Shown: positions 1 to 13,398, counted from the stretch's first letter. The stretch: 64,000 bases of DNA from Marinobacterium rhizophilum DSM 18822 (GCF_000378045.1 NZ_KB899091.1:186001-250000); one strand, 5' to 3'. Program-made: numbers and translations. Notes: generated by a model from the sequence alone, not told the origin.

Positions 1-1287
1 GATGGCAACACGCGCAAAAGCTATCCAGCATCCTATGCCTCGGTAATCTCGGTAGCGGCCATTGACGCCGACAGGAATGTCGCCAGCTTCTCGCAGCAAA
101 ACGATCAAGTTGAACTGGCCGCGCCCGGCGTCGCGGTCAAATCGACGGTTCCCACCGGCACCGGCACCGTCGAAACTCTGGAGGTTAATGGTACCGGCTA
201 CAAAGCCCTCGCGATGGAGGGATCGCCGTATGCAACCGCCACAGGTGCGCTGGTTGACTGCGGGATTGGGGAAAACAGCTGCACCGACGCTTCAGGCAAG
301 GTTTGTTTGATTCAGCGCGGTAATATTACCTTCGCCGACAAGGTGCTTGCGTGCCAGGCAGGTGGCGGCGTGGCGGCGGTGATTTACAACAATGAGCCGG
401 GGCTGCTATCAGGAACGCTCGGCGGCATAGACACATCCATTCCGTCGCTGGGTATTTCCCAAGCCGATGGCCAGACACTGCTGGGCAGCTCCGCGACTGC
501 CAGCGTTACCGTCGGCAAAGGTGATTACGCCTCCTGGGACGGAACGTCCATGGCCACACCGCATGTCGCAGGGGTCGCCGCTCTGCTTATGAGTGCCTAC
601 CCCAACGCAACTAATGCCGATATCCGCGCCGCCATGCAAGTCACGGCTTTTGACCTCGGTCCTGCGGGCAAGGACAGCGCCACCGGTTATGGCCTGGTAC
701 AGGCCAATGACGCAATGAGCGCTCTGGGTGGGGTTCCCTCCTCCGTGAACGAATCACCGGTCGCCGCATTCTCGATCAGCTGCACCGGGCTAAGCTGCTC
801 CTTTACCAATTCCAGCAGTGATTTCGAAGACGACAACAATGGCATTGCCCTGAGCTATGAATGGGATTTCGGTGACGGCTCCGTACCCGTTAGCCAAGTT
901 TCTCCTAGCCATGACTATGGTTGCAGCCAAGCGTATACGGTGATGCTGACGGCGACAGACAGCGACGGCGCTAGCGACTTGGCCTCTGAAGTAGTGACAC
1001 CCGTTGGTACGGCCTGCGAAATCGATTCAACAGCACCAACCATTACGAATGTAGAGTCACAAAGCCTCAAGGGTAACAAGTTCGAAATTACCTGGACCAC
1101 CAACGAGCCTGCCAACAGCGTGGTAGTCATAGAGGGATTCGCACCCTTTACCGACAATGCTCTGGTGACCAGTCACAGCATGTCCTTCAATGGCAGTCGG
1201 GGCGCGACCTATACATTCCATGTTGAATCGACGGATGCCGCCGGCAACAAAACTGTGGACGATGTAACATACCAACACCAGAATTAG
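1..1287 (+). CDS. Subtilisin-like (S8) secreted serine protease with PA insert and PKD domain, 5' end outside window
   Basis: The reading frame is open from base 1, so the N-terminus, with signal peptide, propeptide and the catalytic Asp and His, lies outside the window. The visible part begins in the S8 catalytic fold (SYASVISVAAID, then AAPGV). It continues with a PA-type insert around 214-530 (CLIQRGNITFADKV, AAVIYNN), then the serine motif GTSMATPHVAG near 541-575. After the catalytic domain comes a PKD-like domain (YEWDFGDGS, about 850-1000) and an Fn3-like tail up to the stop. PA and PKD domains are typical of large secreted proteases that bind protein or polysaccharide surfaces. Function as an extracellular endopeptidase follows from the family. 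The next gene is about 590 bp away and unrelated. Confidence 0.93.
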   Translation, partial: DGNTRKSYPASYASVISVAAIDADRNVASFSQQNDQVELAAPGVAVKSTVPTGTGTVETLEVNGTGYKALAMEGSPYATATGALVDCGIGENSCTDASGKVCLIQRGNITFADKVLACQAGGGVAAVIYNNEPGLLSGTLGGIDTSIPSLGISQADGQTLLGSSATASVTVGKGDYASWDGTSMATPHVAGVAALLMSAYPNATNADIRAAMQVTAFDLGPAGKDSATGYGLVQANDAMSALGGVPSSVNESPVAAFSISCTGLSCSFTNSSSDFEDDNNGIALSYEWDFGDGSVPVSQVSPSHDYGCSQAYTVMLTATDSDGASDLASEVVTPVGTACEIDSTAPTITNVESQSLKGNKFEITWTTNEPANSVVVIEGFAPFTDNALVTSHSMSFNGSRGATYTFHVESTDAAGNKTVDDVTYQHQN

Positions 1288-1473
1288 CCCTGCACCGTAA
1301 AATCCCGCCTGCCAAGTAGGCAAACCCGCCGTCTGCAGTCCCGCCAGGGGCTTCGGGCGGCGGATCACCCACAACCCCATTCGCGCCTTTCACTGAACCT
1401 CCCCCTGAGCTACCAACACCACTGCTCTTTTTTGGGTCATCGCGCTTTGGGTGGGAGAAAGCGCCTTTCGTAG

Positions 1474-1776
1474 GATGGGTGGCGCCGCAATAGCACCGCG
1501 CTATCGTTACGCGACGGATTTGCTGCGGCGTAACCCATCAACGATACCGGCTCGCGCAGTGCTGAACTGACACCCCAGATGGGTTACACGGCGCACTGGC
1601 TGCGCAAGCACGGAAATCCAGTACCCAGGCGCCGTTTCACCCATATATGGGTCCTGGAGGCTGCAATTCGGGTTGCTGGCTGGCACCTCGGGAAAGAGAG
1701 CGGCTTATTCCCGGTAAAACGCGAAGAACCTCTTTTTTCATCACTACGCTCCTTCAGCAGACGCGGCGTAACCCAT
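1474..1776. repeat. Four degenerate copies of a GATGGGTTACGCCGC-type motif in alternating orientation
   Basis: The stretch 1288-1876 has no convincing gene. It holds four copies of a related motif: GATGGGTGGCGCCGCA at 1474-1489, its near reverse complement at 1524-1539 (14 of 16 bases pair), another forward copy at 1578-1595 and an inverted copy at 1763-1776. They form two nested stem-forming pairs between the protease gene and the ATPase operon. Similar GATGGGTTACG...CGTAACCCATC elements are scattered in intergenic DNA of many gammaproteobacteria. Short open frames across this stretch follow the repeat and have no recognisable product. Confidence 0.55.
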
Positions 1777-1798
1777 TGCGCAGGCGGCATACGGATAG

Positions 1799-3692
<1,894 letters not shown>

Positions 3693-3693
<1 letters not shown>

Positions 3694-3968
3694 TGGACAA
3701 GGATCGCAACAGGCGTCTGGAACAGCAACTCAAGCGTCAGGCCAGGCGCATGAAACAGGCAGAGCGTGACCGTTCAACCCTGCTGGCGCAAACCGTCTAT
3801 ATCGGCACCCTGGGCCTGGTCTTTGTACTGCCGGTGGTGGGTGGCGCCTACCTGGGGCACTGGCTGGACAACCTTGTCGAAGGCTACTCGATGCGCTGGA
3901 CGCTGAGCCTGATTTTTGTCGGGGTCTGCGTCGGTGCCGTTAACGTCTACCTGCTGATAAGGGAGTGA
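3693..3968 (+). CDS. atpQ: N-ATPase accessory membrane protein AtpQ (AtpI-like)
   Basis: This small protein of 91 residues has a basic, charged N-terminal segment (RRLEQQLKRQARRMKQAERDR) and two predicted transmembrane helices (about 32-52 and 68-88). It carries the AtpI/AtpQ pattern GLVFVLPVVGGAYLGHWLD...MRWTLSLIFVGVCVGAVN. AtpI-type proteins help assemble the c ring and may form a divalent cation channel. In typical N-ATPase operons a second small membrane gene, atpR, follows. Here the a subunit starts four bases after this stop, so atpR is missing. Confidence 0.8.
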
Positions 3969-3971
3969 TGC

Positions 3972-4939
<968 letters not shown>

Positions 4940-4967
4940 ACGCGATTATTGATCCGGAGGTATCGGC

Positions 4968-5766
4968 ATGGAATTAAGCGGGTCAACTTTCCTGCTGGAA
5001 ATGATCAACTTCCTCGTATTGATCTGGCTTTTGCAGCGGTTTTTCTACAAGCCGCTGCAGGCTGTCATCGCCCGCCGTCGTGCCGGTATCGAGCAGCAAC
5101 TCGCTGACGCCCAGACGATGAAACAGCAGGCACAGCAACTGCAGAGCCAGTACGAAAACCGGCTCAACCACTGGGAGCAGGAACGCCAGCAGGCCCGTGA
5201 AACCCTGCAACAGGAGCTCAACCGCGAACGGGCGCGGCAGGAAGCGGTACTGCAGGTATCGCTGGACCAGGCGCGGGAAAAGGCCCGGGTCAGCCTGCAG
5301 CGCCGCGAGCAGGCACTGCTGCTGCAACTTGAACAGCAGGCCCTGCGCCAGGCCAGCCGTTTTGCCACCCGCGTACTGGAGCACAGTGCAGGCCCGGAGC
5401 TGGAAAGTCGCTTGCTGGCGCTGCTGCTCGAATCCCTGCCCCAGCTTGCGTCCGAGCAACGCCAGGCACTGCGTGAACAGGAAGCCGAGCACCCTGAGCC
5501 GGTTGAGATTCGCAGCGCCTTCGCGCTGGAATCCAGCGCACGCGAGCAACTGCAGCAGAGCCTGCAGCAATTGCTGGATCGCACCATAGAATGTCATTTC
5601 ATCGAGGACCCTGCCCTGCTGGCCGGCTTGCGAATATCAATCGGCCCCTGGCTACTGCGGGCCAGTCTTCAGGACGAGTTGCAGAGTTTTGCCGATGTTG
5701 CGCTGGCAACGAACAATAGCGTGGGCCCCTGTCATGGACCCGACTCACAAACTCAGGCAGCGGCCG

Positions 5767-5774
<8 letters not shown>
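4968..5774 (+). CDS. atpF: N-type F-ATPase subunit b with delta-like C-terminal extension
   Basis: This peripheral stalk subunit has 268 residues, much longer than a normal b subunit of about 156. It has an N-terminal membrane helix (about 8-28), then a long Gln/Glu/Arg-rich coiled coil to about residue 140. The C-terminal portion resembles subunit delta: the segment [19 protein letters not shown] parallels the delta motif xDPSLIGGxxxxIGD. No separate delta gene exists in the operon, so this fusion probably supplies both functions. It has a good GGAGGT site. Its stop lies inside the first codons of alpha (ATGAATAA). Confidence 0.88.
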
Positions 5775-7265
<1,491 letters not shown>

Positions 7266-7269
<4 letters not shown>

Positions 7270-8108
7270 GCCGTCAACAGCTTGAGCGGCATCTGCGCAA
7301 GCTGCGCGAAGCCCGCGAAATCATGGATGCAATGAAATCGCTGGCCTTCATGGAAACCCGCCGGCTGACTGCGCGTCTTGACGTCCAGCAGGCCATGATG
7401 CACAGCCTCGATACGGCGGTCGCGGACTTCCTGAGCTTCTATCCACAGTACCGGACAACCACCGTACCGGGCCGGCAGATCCACCTCCTGCTGGGCTCCG
7501 AACGCGGCTTTTGCGGCAACTTTAACGAACGGCTGTTGCAGGCGCTGGAACCCGCCTCAACCGAAAAGGCCGACTTGATTGCCTGCGGCCACAAACTCTA
7601 CAGCAGGCTCGGCGATGACCCGCGTCTTTACACCGCTATCGACGGTGCCTCGGTGCTCGACGAGGTCGGCGAGACCCTGAACCGGCTGACCGAAACCCTG
7701 ACAACGCTGCAACAGCAGGGCATCGGGCTGAACCTGGCTGTGCTCTACCATGATGCCGACAGCCAGGACGTCAGGACCCGGCAGCTGCTGCCACCCTTTG
7801 CCTCGGTGCCCATTGAGAATGCCCGCTACCCATCTGCGCCGGACCTGAACCTGCCGCCGACTCCCTTTTTTGCAGAACTGGTCGATCACTACCTGTTTGC
7901 CGCCCTGCATGACATCGCCTACAGCTCACTGCTGGCGGAGAACCGGCAGCGCATGCAACATCTGGACGGCGCCGTGCGCTACCTCGACGAGCGCCTGGAA
8001 GACCTCGCCCGCAAGGGGCGTGAAATCCGCCAGGAAGAGATTACCGAGGAAATCGAAGTCATCCTGCTCAATGCAGAGGCCTGGCCTGCAACACCGAAGC
8101 GCTCGTAG
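7266..8108 (+). CDS. atpG: N-type F-ATPase subunit gamma
   Basis: The central rotor shaft has 280 residues from the ATG that overlaps the alpha stop. An in-frame start further upstream would lie inside alpha. The N-terminal helix [24 protein letters not shown] matches the gamma signature (RIxxxxxxxKITxAMKMVA). A central segment [17 protein letters not shown] corresponds to the family SDRGLCGxxN. The C-terminal helix reads [18 protein letters not shown]. It is the last gene of the operon. Confidence 0.93.
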
Positions 8109-8185
8109 TGTACTGTTGCTCTCTTGGTGGTGTTTTACCCGTCCAAGGTGTGAGACTGAGTCATAGTGGGGCTATGGCGACAACG

Positions 8186-8219
8186 CACAACACACAACAC
8201 ACAACACACAACACACAAC
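8186..8219. repeat. Tandem 7-bp repeat (CACAACA), nearly five copies
   Basis: A perfect heptamer array CACAACA lies 78 bases after the gamma stop. The gap 8109-8292 holds no gene. Such arrays can change copy number by slippage. Confidence 0.9.
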
Positions 8220-8292
8220 GCAGGATGGCGGAAAAGGGCCGTCTTAAGCTTCATATAGGCTGCAACGTTACTCTGGCCCTGAACCGCCTGCA

Positions 8293-8787
8293 CTAACCCG
8301 CCAGCAGTTCATCCAGACTGATGTTCTGAACGTCCAGGTATTTTGCCAGGACACCGACGATCAGTTCGTGATCATCCCGCGACGGTAAACCCGATACCGT
8401 GATAACCGCAACGACACCGGCGCCCTGCACCCGTACCGGAAAGCTGCCGCCATGGGCCGCGTAATCCAGCGGGTCGAGTCCCATGCCGGGCTCAACGCTC
8501 TGGCCCTTGGCCGCCAGCCGCTCACCGTACAACAGCGACGAGCACTGCATGCGCAACGCAATGTTTCCCTTGCGACGGGCCCATTCGTCGTTGTCGGGAG
8601 CAGACCCCGGCAGGGCCGAAAAATACAGCCGGCGGTTGGGCGTTCGAATGTCCACCACCACCGGCGCCTTGTGCTCCGCCGCCCTTTCCCGTAGCGCGTT
8701 ACCCAGCTTGAAGGCGGTATCTTCATCGAAGCCGCCGAATACCAGCGCCTGTTCCTGCAGTTCAAGTGCGTGGGTCAGATCAGTCAC
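8293..8787 (-). CDS. UPF0303 / HbpS-GlcG-like family protein
   Basis: The protein has 164 residues and matches the UPF0303 family of the heme-degrading/HbpS-like domain (PF03928): GFDEDTAFKLGNALRERA, PVVVDIRTPNRRLYFSALPGS, then NIALRMQCSSLLYG, AHGGSFPVRVQGAGVVAVITVSGLPSRDDH. Members are described as possible heme- or cofactor-binding proteins, but no firm function is established. Two GTG codons are possible starts. The one at 8787 is preferred because a GGAG site lies five bases before it, while the GTG at 8793 sits almost on that site. It lies downstream of proVWX on the same strand but behind a terminator. Confidence 0.8.
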   Translation of the reverse strand: MTDLTHALELQEQALVFGGFDEDTAFKLGNALRERAAEHKAPVVVDIRTPNRRLYFSALPGSAPDNDEWARRKGNIALRMQCSSLLYGERLAAKGQSVEPGMGLDPLDYAAHGGSFPVRVQGAGVVAVITVSGLPSRDDHELIVGVLAKYLDVQNISLDELLAG

Positions 8788-8817
8788 GTTCACTCCTTGT
8801 TCTTACCGGTTCGCATG

Positions 8818-8854
8818 ACACTTCTGTGCCTGCTCTTTGCGGACACAGAAGTGT
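8818..8854. other. Perfect 11-bp inverted repeat
   Basis: ACACTTCTGTG (8818-8828) and its exact reverse complement (8844-8854) surround a 15-base spacer, directly upstream of the UPF0303 gene. No T-run follows on either strand, so it may be an operator or an mRNA leader hairpin rather than a terminator. Confidence 0.55.
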
Positions 8855-8875
8855 AAGCCTAATGCCCCCGGCACA

Positions 8876-8920
8876 CAAAAACGCCGACAACCCGGCCCTG
8901 GGGCCCAACTGTCGACGTTT
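8876..8920 (-). terminator. Rho-independent terminator of proXWV
   Basis: On the minus strand AAACGTCGACA pairs with TGTCGGCGTTT (one mismatch), and the 3' arm runs straight into a T-run. It lies about 95 bases downstream of the proV stop. Confidence 0.7.
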
Positions 8921-8953
8921 GGTTTCTTGCTTTGGCTTGTCGCTGCCCTTGAG

Positions 8954-8980
8954 CCCTGAACCCTGAACCCTGAACCCTGA
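8954..8980. repeat. Tandem 7-bp repeat (CCCTGAA), about four copies
   Basis: Three full CCCTGAA units and a fourth truncated unit lie between the terminator and the proV stop. This is a second heptamer array within 800 bp of the first, with a different unit. Confidence 0.9.
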
Positions 8981-9015
8981 GCATTCTATCCACAATCGCG
9001 GGCCCGCGTGCGCCC

Positions 9016-10194
9016 TCAGGACACGAACTCGGCCATCTTGCTGCAGCTCACCATGCCGGTGAACTCCCCGTCCTCGTTGGTGACGCCAATGGGCTGATTC
9101 TCCTTTTGTATCAACAGCCGTGGCAGCAGAGCTTCGAGTTCCGCACTGTCGGGCACGCAGTTCACATTGCGCACATAAGCCGCGATATTGCCGGCACCCT
9201 CGTTCAGGGCCCGCTCGGCATCCTGCAGGGTTAGAATGCCCTTCAGGCTTTTGCCATCCAGCACGCAGGCATAGTCGGCATGCCGCTCCCGAATCGTGTC
9301 CAGCGCCTGCTGCGCCGTGGTGCGCCCGGTCAGGGTCAGCTGGACTTTGCTCACCACATGAGCCGCCGTCAATACCTTGGTCCGATTGACGTCGTGCACA
9401 AAGGCTTCGACGTAGTCATCCGCCGGATGCAGCAGTATGTCCTCGGGATTGCCCACCTGGATCAGCTTGCCGTCACGCAGAATGGCAATCTTGTCCCCCA
9501 GGCGCAGCGCTTCATCCAGGTCGTGCGTAATAAAGATAATGGTTTTGTGCAGCTTGTGCTGCAGGCTGATCAACTGATCCTGCATCTCGCGACGGATCAA
9601 CGGGTCCAGCGCCGAAAAGGCCTCGTCCATCAGCAATATTTCGGCATCGGTACAGAGTGCTCGGGCCAGGCCCACACGCTGCTGCTGTCCGCCAGACAGC
9701 TGCGACGGATACTGATCCTCATACCCCGACAGCCCGACCGCATCGAGCCAGTGCAGTGCTTTTTCCCGCACTTTGTCCTTGCCCAGTCCCTGGATGCTCA
9801 GGCCATAGCCAACATTCTCCAGCACGCTGCAATGCGGCAGCAGGCCGAAGCGCTGAAACACCATGGACATCTTGTGACGCCGGAACTCCTGCAACTCCTT
9901 CGCCGACAGCGTCATCACATCCACGCCTTCGACAAAGATATGTCCCTGCGTGGGATCAATCAGGCGATTGAAATGCCGTATCAGGGTCGATTTGCCGGAC
10001 CCCGACAGCCCCATGACGACAAAAATTTCCCCCTTGCCAATCTCCAGGTTGATGTTCTGTAGCCCCAACGTATGGCCGGTGGCAGCGAGGATGTCGTCCT
10101 TGCTCTGGCCGGCTTCCACCAGCGGAATAACCGATTCCGGGTTGCTGCCAAACACCTTGTACAGGTTCTCAATTCTTACCAGTGGCTCAGCCAT
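9016..10194 (-). CDS. proV: Glycine betaine/L-proline ABC transporter ATP-binding protein ProV
   Basis: This ATPase of an osmoprotectant importer has 392 residues. Walker A is GLSGSGKST, the signature is LSGGQQQRVGLARAL and Walker B is ILLMDEAFSALDP, all intact. The C-terminal part carries the CBS-type regulatory region typical of ProV/OpuAA (TAQQALDTIRERHADYACVLD, ending MVSCSKMAEFVS). The start at 10194 (MAEPLVRIENLYKVFG) overlaps the proW stop by eight bases. The longer in-frame start lies inside proW and is not favoured. Confidence 0.95.
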   Translation of the reverse strand: MAEPLVRIENLYKVFGSNPESVIPLVEAGQSKDDILAATGHTLGLQNINLEIGKGEIFVVMGLSGSGKSTLIRHFNRLIDPTQGHIFVEGVDVMTLSAKELQEFRRHKMSMVFQRFGLLPHCSVLENVGYGLSIQGLGKDKVREKALHWLDAVGLSGYEDQYPSQLSGGQQQRVGLARALCTDAEILLMDEAFSALDPLIRREMQDQLISLQHKLHKTIIFITHDLDEALRLGDKIAILRDGKLIQVGNPEDILLHPADDYVEAFVHDVNRTKVLTAAHVVSKVQLTLTGRTTAQQALDTIRERHADYACVLDGKSLKGILTLQDAERALNEGAGNIAAYVRNVNCVPDSAELEALLPRLLIQKENQPIGVTNEDGEFTGMVSCSKMAEFVS

Positions 10195-11086
10195 GATCCG
10201 AGCCCTCCATGTGCTTCTGCGTGCGCTTGGCATAGGCCTGGGAAACACGGTCAAAAATGATGGCCAGGGCTACGATGGCCAGGCCGTTAAACAGGCCCAG
10301 GGTAAAGTACTGGTTGGTAATGGACTTGAGTACCGGCTGGCCAAGCCCCTTGACGCCAATCATCGAGGCGATCACTACCATGGCCAGGGACATCATAATG
10401 GTCTGGTTGATACCGGCCATGATGGTCGGCATGGCCAGCGGCAACTGCACCCCCAGCAGGCGTTGCGTGGGGCTGGCGCCATAGGAGGTCGCCGCCTCCA
10501 GTACCTCGCGATCCACCAGCCGAATGCCGAGGTTCGTGAGCCGAATAACCGGCGGAATGGCATAAATCACCACGGCAATCACGCCCGGAATACGCCCTAT
10601 ACCCAGCAGCATCACCACTGGTATCAGGTACACAAAGGCCGGCATGGTCTGCATGATATCCAGTATTGGCGTCACCCCGGACTGCACCCGGTCGGAGCGC
10701 GCCATCATGATGCCCACCGGTATCCCCAGCGCAATCGACAGCAGCGTACAGACGGTAATGATGCTCAGGGTACGCATGGTGTCTTCCCACATGCCGAAAT
10801 AGCCGATCAGCAGAAACGACACCACAACACCCAGGGAAAGCTTCCAGGAACGGGATGCAAAATAGGCCAGCGCGGTAATCGCAATGATAACCAGCGGCCA
10901 GGGGGTGTTGAGCAGCAGTTTTTCAAACCAGATTAGAAATGAGAGCAGCGGATCAAAGATGGATTCAATGCTGTCGCCGTACTCGCGGGAAAAATCGCGG
11001 TAGGTTGCGTCGAGCGACTTGCGAATACCCAACAGGCCCTCGCGGCTCATTTCAGGAAATTCGGTTAGCCAAGAGTCACCAGCCAT
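10187..11086 (-). CDS. proW: Glycine betaine/L-proline ABC transporter permease ProW
   Basis: This is the membrane permease of the betaine importer, 299 residues from MAGDSWLTEFPEM. It has an amphipathic N-terminus, then several membrane helices and the BPD-type coupling segment EAATSYGASPTQRLLGVQLPLAMPTI. It is shorter than E. coli ProW, which has a longer N-terminus, and resembles the OpuAB-size version. An AGGA site eight bases before 11086 favours this start over the in-frame ATG at 11137. It lies between proX and proV with overlap to proV. Confidence 0.93.
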   Translation of the reverse strand: MAGDSWLTEFPEMSREGLLGIRKSLDATYRDFSREYGDSIESIFDPLLSFLIWFEKLLLNTPWPLVIIAITALAYFASRSWKLSLGVVVSFLLIGYFGMWEDTMRTLSIITVCTLLSIALGIPVGIMMARSDRVQSGVTPILDIMQTMPAFVYLIPVVMLLGIGRIPGVIAVVIYAIPPVIRLTNLGIRLVDREVLEAATSYGASPTQRLLGVQLPLAMPTIMAGINQTIMMSLAMVVIASMIGVKGLGQPVLKSITNQYFTLGLFNGLAIVALAIIFDRVSQAYAKRTQKHMEGSDHG

Positions 11087-11160
11087 AAGGGGTATCCTGT
11101 TTTGATAATCAGGCACAACCGCAGGTGTAGCCTCCATGCACCCGCGGTCTCAACGGGCGG

Positions 11161-12159
11161 CTACATATTGCCGAGCGCTTCCTTGACCCGCGCGGCCACC
11201 TCGGGTGACAGCCAGGCGGTCCAGGTACTTTCGTTTTCGCTCAGGAAATGTTCCATGGCGATCTCGCCATCAGCCTGGTTATCTTCCATCCAGGCCAACA
11301 GCTTGTTCAGTTCGCTGTTGGTAAAGGCCCGGGTGGCGAGGTACTCAAACTCTTTCGGATGACGGGTGGCGAAGTCCGAGGTGGTATAGCTGTATACCGG
11401 CGATTCGGGCCACATGGTCACATGGGGCTCCAGGCAGTCTTCCTTGGTAATACAGGCCAGAAAGTGTTCCTTGTCGACGCCGGAACCAAAATCAACCTTC
11501 ACCATATCGTACTTGCCCAGAATGGCCGTCGGCGCCCAGTAGTAACCGAACCAGGGTTCCTCGCGCTCATAGGCCCGGGCAATGGAGCCATCGAGCCCCG
11601 CCGCCGAACCCGGGTCAATCAGATCGAAACCCGCCTCCTCCAGCTTCAACGCCCGGTAAAGGTTGTTGACCACCAGCTGGCAGCCCCACCCAGCCGGGCA
11701 ACCGATCACTGCCGAACGGTCGGGGTCTTCGGGGTGGGTAAACAGTTTTGCGTGGGCCTTCACACCCTCGATCGTGGCCAGGCTCGGATCCTTGTCAACC
11801 ATGTACTGGGGTACCCAGAGCGCTTCTTCGCCACCATCGGACAGTACCTTGCCGGCCACCTGCAGCTGATTGTCGGCCACGGCCTTGTCCAGCGCAGCCT
11901 GAAAGGAGTTGGTCCAGAGCTCGGGGGCGATGTCCGGTTCTTTCTTTTCCATCATGGAGGTTGTGGTGGGCATGGTGTCGCCGGGGACCAGCTCCGCGGC
12001 GCAGCCGAATCCATGTTCAAGTATGAAGCGGTCGATATTAGCAATCAGCGTTGCCGAGCTCCAGTTCATGTCTGCAATCGTGACCCTGCCGCACTCTTCG
12101 GCGGCAGAGCCGGTGGATGCAGCGAGCATAAGCGCGACTGCTGCGAGAGACTTTTTCAT
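11161..12159 (-). CDS. proX: Glycine betaine/L-proline ABC transporter substrate-binding protein ProX
   Basis: This periplasmic binding protein has 332 residues. The start at 12159 is set by an AGGAG site and gives a clean signal peptide (MKKSLAAVALMLAASTGSAA). The mature part begins with EECGRVTIADMNWSSATLIANIDRFI and contains ELWTNSF, GCPAGWGCQ and WYYAP-like aromatic segments (EPWFGYYWAPTAILGKYDMV), which in this family build the aromatic box around the quaternary ammonium group. It is the first gene of the operon and is divergent from the TetR regulator at 12506. Confidence 0.93.
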   Translation of the reverse strand: MKKSLAAVALMLAASTGSAAEECGRVTIADMNWSSATLIANIDRFILEHGFGCAAELVPGDTMPTTTSMMEKKEPDIAPELWTNSFQAALDKAVADNQLQVAGKVLSDGGEEALWVPQYMVDKDPSLATIEGVKAHAKLFTHPEDPDRSAVIGCPAGWGCQLVVNNLYRALKLEEAGFDLIDPGSAAGLDGSIARAYEREEPWFGYYWAPTAILGKYDMVKVDFGSGVDKEHFLACITKEDCLEPHVTMWPESPVYSYTTSDFATRHPKEFEYLATRAFTNSELNKLLAWMEDNQADGEIAMEHFLSENESTWTAWLSPEVAARVKEALGNM

Positions 12160-12417
12160 GGCGGACTCCTGTTTATTGAGCTCGTTGACATAGAGGTTCA
12201 CTGTCTTTTTTTCATATAAGCATAGTAACTGTGCTGCAGCTGATGATGATTACCGCTTCTGGCATGTGACCTGGCGGCGAATAAGCCGTCTGCCAGGAAC
12301 GAATACCTCAGCGAGCGGGTGACATAAGGTGCACTCACTGTTATCAAGTCACCCCTATGGGCGGCTGTCATCAGCGCATATCCGACCTTTCACCCGGTAC
12401 GGCTCTGGAACGATCGC

Positions 12418-12432
12418 TAGACGACCAGTCTA
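12418..12432. promoter_or_regulatory. Candidate NemR-type operator (TAGAC-N5-GTCTA)
   Basis: The perfect dyad TAGACGACCAGTCTA resembles the NemR box described in E. coli (TAGACC-N4-GGTCTA). It lies 73 bases before the start of the NemR-like gene, in the 346-bp divergent region shared with proX, so autoregulation is the likely use. Confidence 0.55.
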
Positions 12433-12505
12433 ATACAAAGTGAGGCATTCACCCGGAACCACTTAATCAGCCAGATTAAAGCAGTACGCGAAACAGGACC
12501 CTGCC

Positions 12506-13105
12506 ATGACTGACCCAAACGCTGTCCGCCAGAAAATTCTGGATGCCGCCAGACCTATCATCCTGCGAAAGGGCTTCACGGCCGCAGGCCTGAGTGAAAT
12601 CCTGCGTTGCGCGGCGATACCCAAGGGTTCCTTTTACCACTACTTCAAATCCAAGGAGCTGTTTGGCGAAGCCATGCTGGAGGTCTATTTCAGCGACTAT
12701 GAGCAACGGCTCGATACCCTGCTGAACGACGGCGACAAACCTGCCGCCCAGCGACTGATGCGCTACTGGTCGCTATGGATGGAAACGCAGCTGGCCGAAG
12801 ACCCGGTGGGAAAATGCCTAGTCGTCAAGCTCAGCGGCGAAGTGTCTGACCTGTCCGAAGCCATGCGCAGCGCGTTACACAAGGGCACCCGTCGTACGAT
12901 CGAACGCCTGTCTCAATGCATCGAACAAGGACGCATTGACGGTTCAATCAGCAGCCACGTTTCATCCACGCTTTTAGCCGAATCCCTCTATCAGATGTGG
13001 CTTGGCGCGACGCTGCTGACCAAGGTGCGGCGGGATGACAGCGCCCTTAAAACGGCCATGGCCTCAACCCTCTCAGCCCTGGGGATGACCGACGCCAATT
13101 TGTGA
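12506..13105 (+). CDS. TetR-family regulator, NemR-like
   Basis: The repressor has 199 residues, the same length as E. coli NemR. The N-terminal helix-turn-helix reads GFTAAGLSEILRCAAIPKGSFYHYFKSKE, which is close to NemR. The ligand domain keeps KCLVVKLSGEVSDLSEAMRSAL, so the redox-sensing cysteine equivalent to NemR Cys106 is retained here as Cys104. NemR senses electrophiles and reactive chlorine and controls detoxifying enzymes. Here the downstream DJ-1/PfpI gene and an oxidoreductase scrap fit the same role. A matching dyad lies upstream. Confidence 0.82.
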   Translation: MTDPNAVRQKILDAARPIILRKGFTAAGLSEILRCAAIPKGSFYHYFKSKELFGEAMLEVYFSDYEQRLDTLLNDGDKPAAQRLMRYWSLWMETQLAEDPVGKCLVVKLSGEVSDLSEAMRSALHKGTRRTIERLSQCIEQGRIDGSISSHVSSTLLAESLYQMWLGATLLTKVRRDDSALKTAMASTLSALGMTDANL

Positions 13106-13271
13106 AGCCGCTCTTTTCGGCATGTTGAATATACCTTGATCTAGCGCCTCCACGGGCCTGCTGCTGAACACCGCAACCTGCGGGGCCGGTAGGCGGCCAG
13201 ATTACGAACTACACTGTCACCGAGCTGCCCCATAGCGCACGGCCTTGGCGACGGCGCAAATTTCACCCGGG

Positions 13272-13356
13272 CGAACCAGAGGCTGCAGGACGGTCGTACC
13301 GGTTTCGACGCCTGCTGCAGGGGCAGAATTTTGACAAGCTTAAGGTGCAGGTCTGA
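13272..13356 (+). pseudogene. Possible 3' scrap of a zinc-type NADPH-dependent oxidoreductase gene
   Basis: The gap 13106-13398 has no intact gene. Its last in-frame segment translates as RFRRLLQGQNFDKLKVQV followed by a stop, which resembles the C-terminus of MDR-family quinone/NADPH oxidoreductases (LLxGxNFGKLVVxV). A neighbouring frame gives TGFDA just before, consistent with a frameshift. Nothing upstream of about 13270 is recognisable. Only some fifteen residues match, so the call is tentative. Confidence 0.3.
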
Positions 13357-13398
13357 TCCGCCCGCGCCACACGCGTTAGCGAAGGAACCCAGGAAAAT

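Noticed and set aside
9280-10936. Plus-strand open frames opposite proV and proW
   Set aside because: The minus strand has complete ABC transporter motifs; the plus frames encode nothing recognisable.
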